DNA of 64,000 nt, taken from assembly GCF_038751955.1 (NCBI RefSeq), contig NZ_JBCEXH010000003.1:200740-264739 (forward strand), read 5' to 3'. Shown here piece after piece: positions 9,557-18,184 of this stretch. Source of the stretch: Methanocalculus natronophilus. Its GTDB lineage: Archaea; Halobacteriota; Methanomicrobia; Methanomicrobiales; Methanocorpusculaceae. The notes beneath the pieces were generated by a model. It was not told the origin of the DNA. It saw only the letters and a list, made by a program, of their open reading frames with translations, and did not search any database. A program made the translations under genes and the position numbers. Position 1 is the stretch's first letter. Every line of letters begins with the position of its first letter.

Positions 9557-10821
9557 AATCCTGCACCCCGCAGTATACCCCAGAAATCAGGGAATGATTT
9601 TCCGACGCATTCAGCGTCCCTGATACTGACGCCACCAATACCAAGACCAAGTACTGCTCCACTCATGGCTGTCCGATGATCATCCTCTGGATCAATTACC
9701 CCTCCATGGAGATTGCCCGGCATGATCCGGATCGCATCACCTGATACAGGTGCCTGGACGCCGACTGTGCCAAGCACCCTTTGGAGGGCGAGAATCCTGT
9801 CGCTTTCCTTGTACCTGAGATGTGCAATGCCTCTGATGATGGTCTCTCCCTCTGCAAACGGGGCAACAGCTGCAAGTGTCTGGACAGTATCCGGCATTGC
9901 CGTCATGGTGCAGTCGATTCCTGCAAGCCTGTCATGACGGCTGATCTGGTATCCGTCATTGAATGGCTGCAGGCTGCAGCCCATATCCCTGAGGAGGAAG
10001 GGGAACTGCCGATCACCCTGGGGTGAGTCCGGGTTCAGGTTTGAAACCCTGACCTCACCCCCACAGACAGCACCAATTGCAAAGAAGTAGGATGATGATG
10101 AATAATCCCCCTCAACCCTGTAGATTCTGCCCTGGTAAGCCTGGCCGGCTGCCACCTCAAAGGTCCTGTTGTCAGGTGCAGATGAGGATACCCCAAATGA
10201 TGCCATCAGGGACCTGGTAATCGCAAGGTAACTCTCTGACACGAGCTCTCCATCAAGAGTGACTGATATATCGTCCTCAGCATATGGTGCTGCCAGGAGA
10301 AGCGAGGTGACAAACTGGCTGCTCTCAGCAGACGATATGGTCACATCCCCACCCCTGAGGGTACCTGAGACCTCTATTGGAGGATATCCAAGCTCTCCAA
10401 GACAGGTCACCTCACCCCCGATGCTGTTTAAGGCAGATACCAGGGCTCCTATCGGCCGCTTGCACATCCTTTTGCTCCCTGTCAGGACAACCGGCTGATC
10501 GGCAAGCAGTGCAACCGATGCCAGAAGACGCATGCTTGTCCCGGAGTTTTTCATATCCAGCACCACACGGCCGCCAGGCCGGAGTTCGCCGCCAGTGCCC
10601 TCGATCCAAACTCCTTCCTTTCTCTCTTCACACGCAACACCAAGGCTTTTCAAGGCCTTCAGGGTCAGCAAGGTGTCTTCGGCAACGAGTGGATCCTCGA
10701 TGAGAGACTCACCTTCAGCAAGTGCAGCTGCGAGAAGGGCACGGTGCGTATAGCTCTTGGATGGCGGGGCCTTCACTGTAAGATGCACTGGATTTGCTTG
10801 TTTTTCCAGTGTCACAATCAT
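9538..10821 (-). CDS. aroA: 3-phosphoshikimate 1-carboxyvinyltransferase (EPSP synthase)
   Basis: A 427-residue EPSP synthase, joining shikimate-3-phosphate and phosphoenolpyruvate. The conserved blocks are PPSKSYTHRALLAAALAEG, NSGTSMRLL, KRPIGALVSAL, DYSSSSYF, a C-terminal RYKESDRI and EDDHRTAMSGAVLGL. All are intact and length is typical. It follows pheA with a 4-bp overlap and precedes the kinase-dehydrogenase fusion. Confidence 0.96.
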   Translation of the reverse strand: MIVTLEKQANPVHLTVKAPPSKSYTHRALLAAALAEGESLIEDPLVAEDTLLTLKALKSLGVACEERKEGVWIEGTGGELRPGGRVVLDMKNSGTSMRLLASVALLADQPVVLTGSKRMCKRPIGALVSALNSIGGEVTCLGELGYPPIEVSGTLRGGDVTISSAESSQFVTSLLLAAPYAEDDISVTLDGELVSESYLAITRSLMASFGVSSSAPDNRTFEVAAGQAYQGRIYRVEGDYSSSSYFFAIGAVCGGEVRVSNLNPDSPQGDRQFPFLLRDMGCSLQPFNDGYQISRHDRLAGIDCTMTAMPDTVQTLAAVAPFAEGETIIRGIAHLRYKESDRILALQRVLGTVGVQAPVSGDAIRIMPGNLHGGVIDPEDDHRTAMSGAVLGLGIGGVSIRDAECVGKSFPDFWGILRGAGLWSGTS

Positions 10822-11609
10822 CCTGGCACCTCGAGGGTCGGGTAGCAGCCAAACTCCCTGATCGGCACGCTGGCCCTGAGTTCAGTAAGTGCATCCAAAA
10901 AACCTGGAGCAGCCTCAAAATCAAGGAAGAACCGGTATGTTCCGATACCCCGGCCTGCAGGCCGGGACTCGATCCTTGAGAGATTGATTGAACGTTTTGC
11001 AAACGGGGAGAGGAGCCTGTGGAGAAGGCCGGGGATATCCTCACTGGGATCGATTAATATGCTGCACTTGACCGGATCGCGTCCGGTATATGCCGCATCT
11101 TCGATCCTGATAAACCGGGTGGTATTTGATGCATTATTCTGGAGGTCACGCATAATAATTGGGATCTGGTAATGAGCAGCAGCAGCACCCGGTATGACTG
11201 CTCCCGCATCAATCTGATCCCTTGCTTCTATTGCACTTGCCGCATTGCTGCTTGTATGGACTATCGGGATGGCAAGGCGATCAAACACCTCGCTGCACTG
11301 TTCATGCGTCTGGGGATGGGCATATATCACCCTGATATCCTCTACTTTTGAATGTGATGCAAGATGGTGATGAATGGGAAGATAGTATTCACCGGTTATC
11401 CAGACACAATAGCGGCAGAGGCAGTCGAGTGTTGGCCCGACACCGCCTGCTTCACTGTTTTCCAGCGGGACAATGCCAATCGCCTCGCCACGTTCTGCCA
11501 TGGCAAAGACCTGTGCAATCGTTGGAAGGAGGATCGGCTCTTCCCCGTAGAGTCGGAGTGCAAGTTCATGGCTGAATGTCCCAAAGGGCCCAAGCGCTGC
11601 TGCTACCAT
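10818..11609 (-). CDS. pheA: Prephenate dehydratase
   Basis: A 263-residue monofunctional prephenate dehydratase, which commits prephenate to phenylalanine. The N-terminal domain starts ALGPFGTFSHELAL; PLENSEAGGVGPTLD and NNASNTTRFIRI (with the catalytic threonine of the TRF motif) are present. An ACT domain follows from about residue 185, with the ESRP regulatory motif (RIESRPAGRGIGTYRFF), so feedback control by phenylalanine is expected. It lacks a chorismate mutase domain, and none was found in the window. It overlaps tyrA and aroA by a few bases. Confidence 0.95.
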   Translation of the reverse strand: MVAAALGPFGTFSHELALRLYGEEPILLPTIAQVFAMAERGEAIGIVPLENSEAGGVGPTLDCLCRYCVWITGEYYLPIHHHLASHSKVEDIRVIYAHPQTHEQCSEVFDRLAIPIVHTSSNAASAIEARDQIDAGAVIPGAAAAHYQIPIIMRDLQNNASNTTRFIRIEDAAYTGRDPVKCSILIDPSEDIPGLLHRLLSPFAKRSINLSRIESRPAGRGIGTYRFFLDFEAAPGFLDALTELRASVPIREFGCYPTLEVPG

Positions 11610-12457
11610 TCCTCCACCACCAGGTCAAGCAGCTTATTTGTGAGCGGGATGGCATCTTTTTGCATTGGCAGTACAAAGGTGCTGTCTGCCTCAAACTCCT
11701 GCCTGAACTCCTCTTCACCCTTGTCCCGGATACAATCTCCAATCTCTTTCATGGAGCTGATATAGGTTCTGATCACCAGATCCAGATCCGGGTTGCCAAG
11801 GAGCATGCCTCCATAGAGGTCAGGATCCTGTGCGAGTGTCCGTGCCATGAATGCAAGTGATGCATGGGCATTCGGGGTGGCAAACGGGAGGAGATCAGGT
11901 ATCCGGAGATTCATGATCCTGAGCGTATGGGCAAGGCTTATGCTCTGGACATGAACGAGCCCCTGCATAATCGCCATTGCCCTGTCATGCTCTTCAGGAG
12001 AGGTTTCATGCAGATGCATGCCTGCGGCCATACATATCCCGGAAAGCCAGGCATGTGTCCTGTCATCTGCACGAACCGGTGTCATGATCATCTTCTGGCC
12101 CCTGAGTGTTGCCATATTCGGCCCAAAGAGCGGGTGAAGCCCGATCACCTGTGCATCAGACTCCATCATGGCAGCAACCGGCATCACCTTCAGGGAGGTG
12201 AGATCAGCTATCAGCTGATCAGGTTTCAGAACGGGTGCAATATCCCGGATGACGGCCTCTGTTGCCTGGATGGGAACAGTGACCAGCACAACCCCTGCTG
12301 CTTGTGCGAGGGCTCTGTATTCTTCTGCTGATGCTCGTCCGGTCACCTCAACAAGGCAGCCCGCCTCTTCAAAGATCGCCTGGAAGAGCCGGCCCATCTG
12401 ACCGGTTCCACCGATGATAACCACGTTTTTTCCGTCATCTCTCAATGATGGTCTCAT
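11603..12457 (-). CDS. tyrA: Prephenate dehydrogenase
   Basis: A 284-residue NAD(P)-dependent prephenate dehydrogenase, leading to tyrosine. The Rossmann motif VVIIGGTGQMGRLF lies near residue 12, followed by TVPIQATEAVI, ADLTSLK and GLHPLFGPN, which are TyrA hallmarks. ATG 12457 was chosen because a GGGGTTG sequence lies upstream; the longer reading starts with TTG at 12466. It lies between the DHQ synthase II gene (23-bp overlap) and pheA (7-bp overlap). Confidence 0.92.
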   Translation of the reverse strand: MRPSLRDDGKNVVIIGGTGQMGRLFQAIFEEAGCLVEVTGRASAEEYRALAQAAGVVLVTVPIQATEAVIRDIAPVLKPDQLIADLTSLKVMPVAAMMESDAQVIGLHPLFGPNMATLRGQKMIMTPVRADDRTHAWLSGICMAAGMHLHETSPEEHDRAMAIMQGLVHVQSISLAHTLRIMNLRIPDLLPFATPNAHASLAFMARTLAQDPDLYGGMLLGNPDLDLVIRTYISSMKEIGDCIRDKGEEEFRQEFEADSTFVLPMQKDAIPLTNKLLDLVVEEW

Positions 12458-13421
12458 CAATTGCAACCCCGAAATGCCTGCCTCCTGTGGTCAGGTAGCC
12501 AAGGATCTGATCCCCTTCCCGCAGATCAACGACACTGATACAGTTGCCGTCTTCCCCGACAAGCCTGACGGTCTCGGCGTTCTGGATAACAGCAGATGCA
12601 ACCGCCCCGTCCCGTTCTGCCTCGATGAGCAGCATGGGCCGACGCTCAATCTTTACCCTGCCAACCGAAACCGACCTGCTCTTCCCATCAGCTGCAACAG
12701 AACTGCCGGTCTGCCCTGCTCCTACCTCGGAGAGGTACCGGGTCTTTCCATCCGGTGCGAGGAGGTACATATGAACAGCTCCTGCATTCACCCTGAAGGG
12801 TCTCGGTGATACATAGGGGTTCTCCAGCGTTTCCGCAGCCACCAGAAGCAGCGCTGACGAGGTATTCCCAACAAGCATCCCTTCGCTCTCATTGAGGAGT
12901 GAGCAGGTATCAATACAGACCCGATCACCCACGCCAACGGACCGGATCCCGGTCACGGTCAGGGAGACGAGCGGGACGGTCCCACCATCGCCTTCCAGAA
13001 GTGCTGCAACAGATCTGATCTCGCCTGGATCATCTGATACCAGGAGGATGCCGCCGACCCCTTTCTCCAGTATGCCAAGCGCAAGCGCTGCTTCCTCTGC
13101 ATCAGTCACCTCGGCGATTACCTGATCACTTACCGCTACAAGGTTCTCAAGCGGGATGACGGTCCAGTCGGTGGTCCTGACAATGACGCGGCCGTGTTTT
13201 GCATAGTCTGCTGCCTGCTCTTCTGTTGCCTTATCCGAGATTTCGATCCTCCGGTAATCCCTCCCCTCGATGAGATCACCATCGGGCGAGGCAATGGGTA
13301 TCCGGGCAAGCCCTGCAGCCTGCTCTTTTGAATCAAGGAAGAGTGCCGTTGCCCCGCCTTCTATTGCGGCCAGTGCCGCCTCCTTCTTCCAGGGCGATAT
13401 CTCAACCCAGAACTCCTTCAT
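12435..13421 (-). CDS. 3-dehydroquinate synthase II (archaeal type)
   Basis: A 328-residue archaeal DHQ synthase II (aroB', MJ1249 type), which oxidatively deaminates and cyclises ADH to 3-dehydroquinate. It is unrelated to bacterial AroB. Typical features are the start MKEFWVEISPWKKEA, GRVIVRTTDWTVIPLENL, VGDRVCIDTCSLL, EGMLVGNTSSALLLV and NPYVSPRPFRVNAGAVHMY. Start 13421 was chosen over the frame's upstream extension because GAGAGGGATCTC precedes it and homologs begin here. It overlaps the next upstream gene by 4 bp. Confidence 0.95.
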   Translation of the reverse strand: MKEFWVEISPWKKEAALAAIEGGATALFLDSKEQAAGLARIPIASPDGDLIEGRDYRRIEISDKATEEQAADYAKHGRVIVRTTDWTVIPLENLVAVSDQVIAEVTDAEEAALALGILEKGVGGILLVSDDPGEIRSVAALLEGDGGTVPLVSLTVTGIRSVGVGDRVCIDTCSLLNESEGMLVGNTSSALLLVAAETLENPYVSPRPFRVNAGAVHMYLLAPDGKTRYLSEVGAGQTGSSVAADGKSRSVSVGRVKIERRPMLLIEAERDGAVASAVIQNAETVRLVGEDGNCISVVDLREGDQILGYLTTGGRHFGVAIDETIIER

Positions 13422-14203
13422 ATGAGATCCCTCTCGATAGCTGCGGGCTTCTCCCTGCCATGAACCACCCGCGTGATGGCATGGACAAACTCGGTTGTAT
13501 TGGTACGCTGGAAGGCATTGCGTCCCATACAGACCCCTGAACACCCTGCCCCAACAGCATCATCAATCATCCTGAGCGCATCCAGATCACCGCCCTTCTC
13601 GCCCCCGGCAACCAGCACCGGAACTGATGAAGAAGAGACGATCCTCGCAAAAGCCTCACTGTCCATCGGGTAGTTCGTCTTGATCAGATCTGCTCCAAGC
13701 TCTTCAGCCACACGCACACAATGAGCAACAGCCCCTGGATCATGCGGTTCAATGCCTTCGCCTCTTGGGTAGATCATGATTAAAAGTGGGATTCCCCACC
13801 GGTTGCAGTCACGCGAGACGGTTCCCGCTGCCTCAATCATATTCGATTCCTGTGGTGCGCCGAGATTGATATGAATCGAGACCGCATCTGCGCCGAGCGT
13901 GATCGCCTCCTCGACTGTGCAGATCAGCACCTTGTCGTTTGGATCAGGGTTCATCTGGGTGCTGGCAGAGAGGTGGATGATTAAACCGATATCCCTCCCC
14001 CTTCGGCGGTGGCCTCCCCTCACCATCCCTTTATGGAGGATGATGGCGTTTGCTCCGCCTGCACTCACATTGTCAACGACTGCCTGCATATCCATCAGTC
14101 CTTCAATCTGTCCAAGGGTGAACCCGTGATCCATTGGGATTATCACTGTTCTCCCGGTATTTCGATCCATTATCCGTTCAAGCCGGATCTCTTTTCCAAT
14201 CAT
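13418..14203 (-). CDS. Class I aldolase-family protein: ADH synthase or DKFP synthase paralog
   Basis: A 261-residue TIM-barrel protein of the ADH synthase/archaeal FBP aldolase family. Catalytic-type residues are visible: IIPMDHGF, MIYPRGEG and the Schiff-base lysine in LIKTNYP. ADH synthase (MJ0400) condenses 6-deoxy-5-ketofructose-1-phosphate with aspartate semialdehyde; a paralog (MJ1585) makes the first of those substrates. This copy and its upstream neighbour may divide these two jobs, but sequence alone does not tell which is which. It sits 3 bp from the neighbour and overlaps the DHQ synthase II start by 4 bp. Confidence 0.85.
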   Translation of the reverse strand: MIGKEIRLERIMDRNTGRTVIIPMDHGFTLGQIEGLMDMQAVVDNVSAGGANAIILHKGMVRGGHRRRGRDIGLIIHLSASTQMNPDPNDKVLICTVEEAITLGADAVSIHINLGAPQESNMIEAAGTVSRDCNRWGIPLLIMIYPRGEGIEPHDPGAVAHCVRVAEELGADLIKTNYPMDSEAFARIVSSSSVPVLVAGGEKGGDLDALRMIDDAVGAGCSGVCMGRNAFQRTNTTEFVHAITRVVHGREKPAAIERDLI

Positions 14204-14206
14204 GAT

Positions 14207-15001
14207 TCAACCTATCCCTACTATTTCACGAGCCTCGTCAGCTGACCGCTCCTCCATCAGGACCATGCGTGCGGCCCTGAGGAAGGCTGCCGGGTCCGGA
14301 TGCTGGAAGACATTTCTTCCAATGGAGATTCCTGCTGCACCGCCAAGCATTGCGCCTTCAATCAGGTCAAGCATCGCTGCATCGTCGGTCTTAGATCCGC
14401 CTGCCACAACCACCGGGACACTGCATCCTTCTGTGACCTCACGGAATGAATCGGGATCTCCGGTATAGACGGTCTTGACGATATCCGCACCGAGTTCAGA
14501 GGCGACACGGGCAGCAAGTTTCACGTACTCCACATCATTTTCATCTGCGATCTTTCTCCCCCTTGGATACATCATCGCCAGAAGAGGCATTCCCCATTCC
14601 ATGCATTCTATGGCAATCCTCCCGAGGTCATGTATCATTGATGCCTCGGAATCCGCACCGATATTCACATGCACCGATACGGCATCTGCACCCATCTTCA
14701 GTGCATGGGTGGGTGAATTGACAATAACCTTGTTATTTGGATCCGGGCCAAGCGAGGTGCTGGCAGAGAGGTGGAGTATTAACCCGATATCCTCACCTGA
14801 TCGCCTGTGTCCATGGAGGGCAAGCCCCACATGCCCAAGCACTGCGGTGGCTCCTCCTTCTGCAACCGCATCAACTGTGCCGCAGAGGTCGATCAAACCC
14901 GGTATCGGGCCCTGGGATACCCCGTGGTCAAGCGGGACAATGATCATTTTGCCCGATCTCCGATCCATGATACGTTCCATCCTGATATCCTTACCATACA
15001 T
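14207..15001 (-). CDS. Class I aldolase-family protein, tandem paralog (ADH synthase candidate)
   Basis: A 264-residue paralog of the adjacent gene and first gene of the minus-strand aromatic operon. It keeps the same active-site blocks: IVPLDHGVSQGPIPGL, MMYPRGRK and the lysine in IVKTVYTGD, then VVVAGGSKTDD and GRNVFQHPDP. The latter C-terminal blocks look closest to the ADH synthase pattern as I remember it, while the N-terminal blocks of the other copy also fit, so the assignment is a preference only. A candidate promoter and an inverted repeat lie just upstream. Confidence 0.85.
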   Translation of the reverse strand: MYGKDIRMERIMDRRSGKMIIVPLDHGVSQGPIPGLIDLCGTVDAVAEGGATAVLGHVGLALHGHRRSGEDIGLILHLSASTSLGPDPNNKVIVNSPTHALKMGADAVSVHVNIGADSEASMIHDLGRIAIECMEWGMPLLAMMYPRGRKIADENDVEYVKLAARVASELGADIVKTVYTGDPDSFREVTEGCSVPVVVAGGSKTDDAAMLDLIEGAMLGGAAGISIGRNVFQHPDPAAFLRAARMVLMEERSADEAREIVGIG

Positions 15002-15029
15002 AGTATAATCACAACCTTTTGACGCCCTT

Positions 15030-15052
15030 GAACGGATGAATGTATTCCGTTC
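15030..15052 (-). promoter_or_regulatory. Inverted repeat before the aromatic operon, candidate operator
   Basis: GAACGGA at 15030-15036 and TCCGTTC at 15046-15052 form a perfect 7-bp inverted repeat with a 9-bp spacer, starting 29 bp upstream of the operon's first ATG. On the minus strand, TTTTTATCC and TTTTATTGG between about 15070 and 15095 could be the TATA box, which would put the transcription start close to the repeat. A repressor site is plausible, and no cognate regulator is visible nearby. Confidence 0.4.
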
Positions 15053-15333
15053 GCTCCAGGCGTATCAAAAAAACCAATAAAATGGATAAAAAGCCCTGGC
15101 TGGAGGGTTTGCGTTTAAGAAATCGTCTGCGGATAGTAAAGAAGCTGCGCTACCAGTGATAAAAGCATTCACCGGCAAAAAAACATCCACCACGCATTAC
15201 TACTATGATTGACACCATTTCTATAAATACCTGTGGGTGGCTCGCTCCGTGGCATTCATACTTGGTGATGGTGAACGTGTACGTAGCGGAAACTATGTTG
15301 GTGGGAGGGTTAGGCGATCAGACAATCCGGCAA

Positions 15334-15343
15334 TGAACGTTCA
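15334..15343. promoter_or_regulatory. Palindrome TGAACGTTCA before the MFS gene
   Basis: A perfect 10-bp palindrome lies 18 bp before the MFS ATG, and the half TGAACGT also occurs at 15272-15278. A TATA-like CTATAAATA at 15221-15229 would start an mRNA near 15250, placing both sites in the leader. They could be operator or RNA elements. The rest of 15053-15361 shows no gene. Confidence 0.28.
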
Positions 15344-15361
15344 CGGCTCCGAATCATCCTG

Positions 15362-16699
15362 ATGGTCTCGACTATCGGGTCATTTCTGACTCCCCTGATC
15401 GGATCCATGGTGGTGCTTGCCCTGCCGCAGATGGCAGCAGAATATTCTGCAAATGCCATTCTGGTTGGATGGGTGCCAACGATTTACATCCTGGTAACGG
15501 CGATGTTTCTCATCCCTATCGGGAGGATCAGCGATATATATGGAAGAAAGAAGGTCTTTCTTGCCGGGATTCTGATCATCGCGCTCTCCTCGTTCTGTGC
15601 CCCGTTTTCACCATCATTTCCCTTCCTCATCGCATGCCGGGCACTGCAGGGGATAGGGAGCGCCTGCATCTTTGGAACATCGGTTGCTATCGTCTCCTCG
15701 GCATTTCGGAAAGAAGAACTCGGCAGGGCTCTTGGGATAAATGTGACAGGTGTCTATGCCGGTCTTGCGCTTGGCCCGCTTATCGGTGGTCTTCTTACCC
15801 AGTATCTTGGATGGCGCAGCATCTTTTTTGTCATGGTGCCGGTCTGCATCCTGATCACTATCATTGTTTGCCGGTTCATTCACGAGGAGTGGATTGATCC
15901 CAAATCCCCGCAATTTGATCTCCCTGGCAGTATACTCTATGCAACTCTCGTCTTCTTCGGAGTCACCGGCATCACCATGATCACGCAGCCAGCAGGGGTC
16001 ATTGCACTCTTTATCTCACTCATCCTGCTTGCCGTCTTCATCCGCCATGGCATGCGGACACCGTTTCCGGTTTTTGATCCCCGGATATTCCTGCAAAACC
16101 GGGTCTTTGCCCTCTCAAATACTGCAGCCCTGATCAATTACAGCTCCACGTTTGCAATCTCCTTCCTTCTTAGCCTCTATCTCCAGATAGTGAAGGGGTT
16201 CTCTCCACAGTCTGCAGGCCTGATACTTATTGCCCAGCCATTGATGCAGGTGCTCTTCTCACCATGGGCCGGACGACTCTCTGACCGGTATGAACCAGGC
16301 ATTGTTGCATCCCTTGGCATGGGATTAAATGCACTTGGTCTCTTTGCACTGTCGTCAATTACCGGAGAAACAGGGATTTTGATGCTCATTATGGCTCTCC
16401 TCTTCATCGGGTCTGGCATGGCCCTCTTCTCCTCTCCAAATACAAATGCGGTGATGCGATCGGTTACACCAGGAGAGTATGGCGTTGCATCAGCCACCAT
16501 GGCTACCATGAGACAGGCTGGAATGGCGTTCTCAATGGGTATCACACTCTTCCTCTTCACAATCTACATCGGGCAGGCTGAGATCGGGCCCTCGGAGGCT
16601 GCCGCTCTTGTCTCTGCCCAACAGGTGGCTTTCTGGATCTATGCCCTGCTCTGCATCGTGGGTGTTCTGATCTCCCTTGTCCGGGTCCGGCATCCCTGA
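15362..16699 (+). CDS. MFS transporter, DHA2 (EmrB/QacA) drug-exporter type
   Basis: A 445-residue polytopic membrane protein with some 12-14 hydrophobic segments. The loop motif GRISDIYGRKKVFLAG (MFS motif A) follows the second helix, and ALGINVTGVYAGLALGPLIGGLL resembles motif C of drug:H+ antiporters. The start is uncertain: the frame is open from 15314, the first membrane segment begins close to this ATG, and no ribosome-binding site is visible. Substrate unknown; exporters of this family expel drugs or metabolites. It diverges from the aromatic operon across a 360-bp gap, so export of an aromatic compound is possible but unsupported. Confidence 0.85.
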   Translation: MVSTIGSFLTPLIGSMVVLALPQMAAEYSANAILVGWVPTIYILVTAMFLIPIGRISDIYGRKKVFLAGILIIALSSFCAPFSPSFPFLIACRALQGIGSACIFGTSVAIVSSAFRKEELGRALGINVTGVYAGLALGPLIGGLLTQYLGWRSIFFVMVPVCILITIIVCRFIHEEWIDPKSPQFDLPGSILYATLVFFGVTGITMITQPAGVIALFISLILLAVFIRHGMRTPFPVFDPRIFLQNRVFALSNTAALINYSSTFAISFLLSLYLQIVKGFSPQSAGLILIAQPLMQVLFSPWAGRLSDRYEPGIVASLGMGLNALGLFALSSITGETGILMLIMALLFIGSGMALFSSPNTNAVMRSVTPGEYGVASATMATMRQAGMAFSMGITLFLFTIYIGQAEIGPSEAAALVSAQQVAFWIYALLCIVGVLISLVRVRHP

Positions 16700-16762
16700 A
16701 GTATGCAAAGGAACCAGTGAGAGGCGGGCCAGGGGATCATATCCGGCAGCTCAGAAAAGCTA

Positions 16763-17131
16763 CTATACCCTGCCAAGAAGGCGTCTCGTATAATCTGTTG
16801 CAAGAAACATAACCCCCTGCATCCAGACAATAAGAAAATCGCGTGCAACCGCAAGAAGTGACTCATCGGGAAACTGGGCGTTCCTGACATTCCGAATTGA
16901 GTAGTAGGCTAAGAGCAGCCAGATGACTGCAACCGAGGACTGGCCGATAACCGATATCCAGAGGCCCAGTGATGCAAAGATGAAGGAGAGAGAGAATGCA
17001 AGCAGGCTTGTAAAACTCGCGGTAAAGAAGTTGACCACAGCACCACGATGGAGCACGTCCTGCAGCTGGGGCAGCAGCATGACTGCCAGAAGGAACGTGA
17101 TGATCGTAATTGCAATATCCTGCCAGGCCAT
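16763..17131 (-). CDS. Small membrane protein of unknown function
   Basis: A 122-residue hydrophobic protein with about three membrane segments (residues 5-20, 35-60 and 62-80) and a charged, amphipathic C-terminal part ending in RRLLGRV. The ATG follows TGGAGAATAT, which contains a usable GGAG. It lies between two + strand transport genes and reads toward the MFS gene. I do not recognise a family and give no function. Confidence 0.6.
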   Translation of the reverse strand: MAWQDIAITIITFLLAVMLLPQLQDVLHRGAVVNFFTASFTSLLAFSLSFIFASLGLWISVIGQSSVAVIWLLLAYYSIRNVRNAQFPDESLLAVARDFLIVWMQGVMFLATDYTRRLLGRV

Positions 17132-17277
17132 ATATTCTCCAGGTGAGATAAGAGATCACTCTTCTCTCAAAAAACCAACCAGTACTCTTGACGTCCATCC
17201 ATATGAAGCAGATCAGGTTTCTGGTGTGAGAATGCCGGATCTGCTCTGTGCATGTCAGGCAGAAAGAAGGTACTCAG

Positions 17278-18183
17278 ATGGATGTAATACAGGCAGCATC
17301 ACTGGAGAAGCGGTATGGGACACTGAAGGCAGTCGACGGCATCAGCTTCTCGGTTAAAAAGGGCGAAATATTTGGTTTCCTTGGCCCAAACGGCGCCGGA
17401 AAGACGACCGCAATGAAGATGATCCATTGTGTCTCCGAACGAACCAGTGGAGAGCTTCGTGTCTTTGATATGGATACCAACACCCATCCCCGCGAGATTA
17501 AGAAGAGGCTTGGGGTTGTGCCGCAGGAGAATAATCCTGATCCGGACTTCTCAACATATGCCAATCTTGTCATCTATGCGAGGTATTTCGGGATTGCACC
17601 GGATGTGGCAGAGGGGCGCGCAGAAGAACTTCTCGAATTCATGCAGCTTGTGGAAAAACGGGACGCTCCTATCGAAACACTCTCCGGAGGGATGAAGCGG
17701 CGGCTCATCATTGCACGAGCGCTCATCAATGACCCTGAACTGTTAATCCTCGATGAGCCGACGATCGGACTCGATCCCCAGGCGCGCCATCTCATATGGG
17801 AGAAACTGCGCCATCTCAGAACACAGGGCTGCACCCTGGTGATGACAACACACTACCTGGATGAAGCCGAACGGCTCTGTGATCGCCTGGTGATCATGGA
17901 TCATGGCAGGATACTGGTGGAAGGCACTCCTGAAGAACTTGTCAGGAGATATGCAGGATCGGATATCATTGAGGCTGGTGCAACGCCCGCTGTCTTCTCC
18001 TGTCTCGATGCAGCCAATGTCAGATACCAGGTATTTGGAGACATTGTCCAGGTGCATACCGGAGATATACAGGCGGTTGCACATATGCTCATGGAATCCT
18101 GCAGTCACGAACGGATCACCCTGCGGAGAGCAACGCTTGAGGATGTCTTTCTGAAGCTGACCGGGAGAACACTCAGGGAGTAA
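17278..18183 (+). CDS. ABC transporter ATP-binding protein (ABC-2 exporter type)
   Basis: A 301-residue ABC ATPase of the NodI/DrrA type. Walker A GPNGAGKTT, Q-loop in VVPQENNPDPDFS, signature LSGGMKRR, Walker B LLILDEPTIGLDP and H-loop MTTHYLDEAERLCDR are intact, and a C-terminal extension of about 90 residues follows. The start at 17278 was chosen because AAGAAGG lies 7 bases upstream; the longer frame adds only ten residues. It pairs with the permease starting 1 bp after its stop. The exported substrate is unknown. Confidence 0.93.
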   Translation: MDVIQAASLEKRYGTLKAVDGISFSVKKGEIFGFLGPNGAGKTTAMKMIHCVSERTSGELRVFDMDTNTHPREIKKRLGVVPQENNPDPDFSTYANLVIYARYFGIAPDVAEGRAEELLEFMQLVEKRDAPIETLSGGMKRRLIIARALINDPELLILDEPTIGLDPQARHLIWEKLRHLRTQGCTLVMTTHYLDEAERLCDRLVIMDHGRILVEGTPEELVRRYAGSDIIEAGATPAVFSCLDAANVRYQVFGDIVQVHTGDIQAVAHMLMESCSHERITLRRATLEDVFLKLTGRTLRE

Positions 18184-18184
18184 G

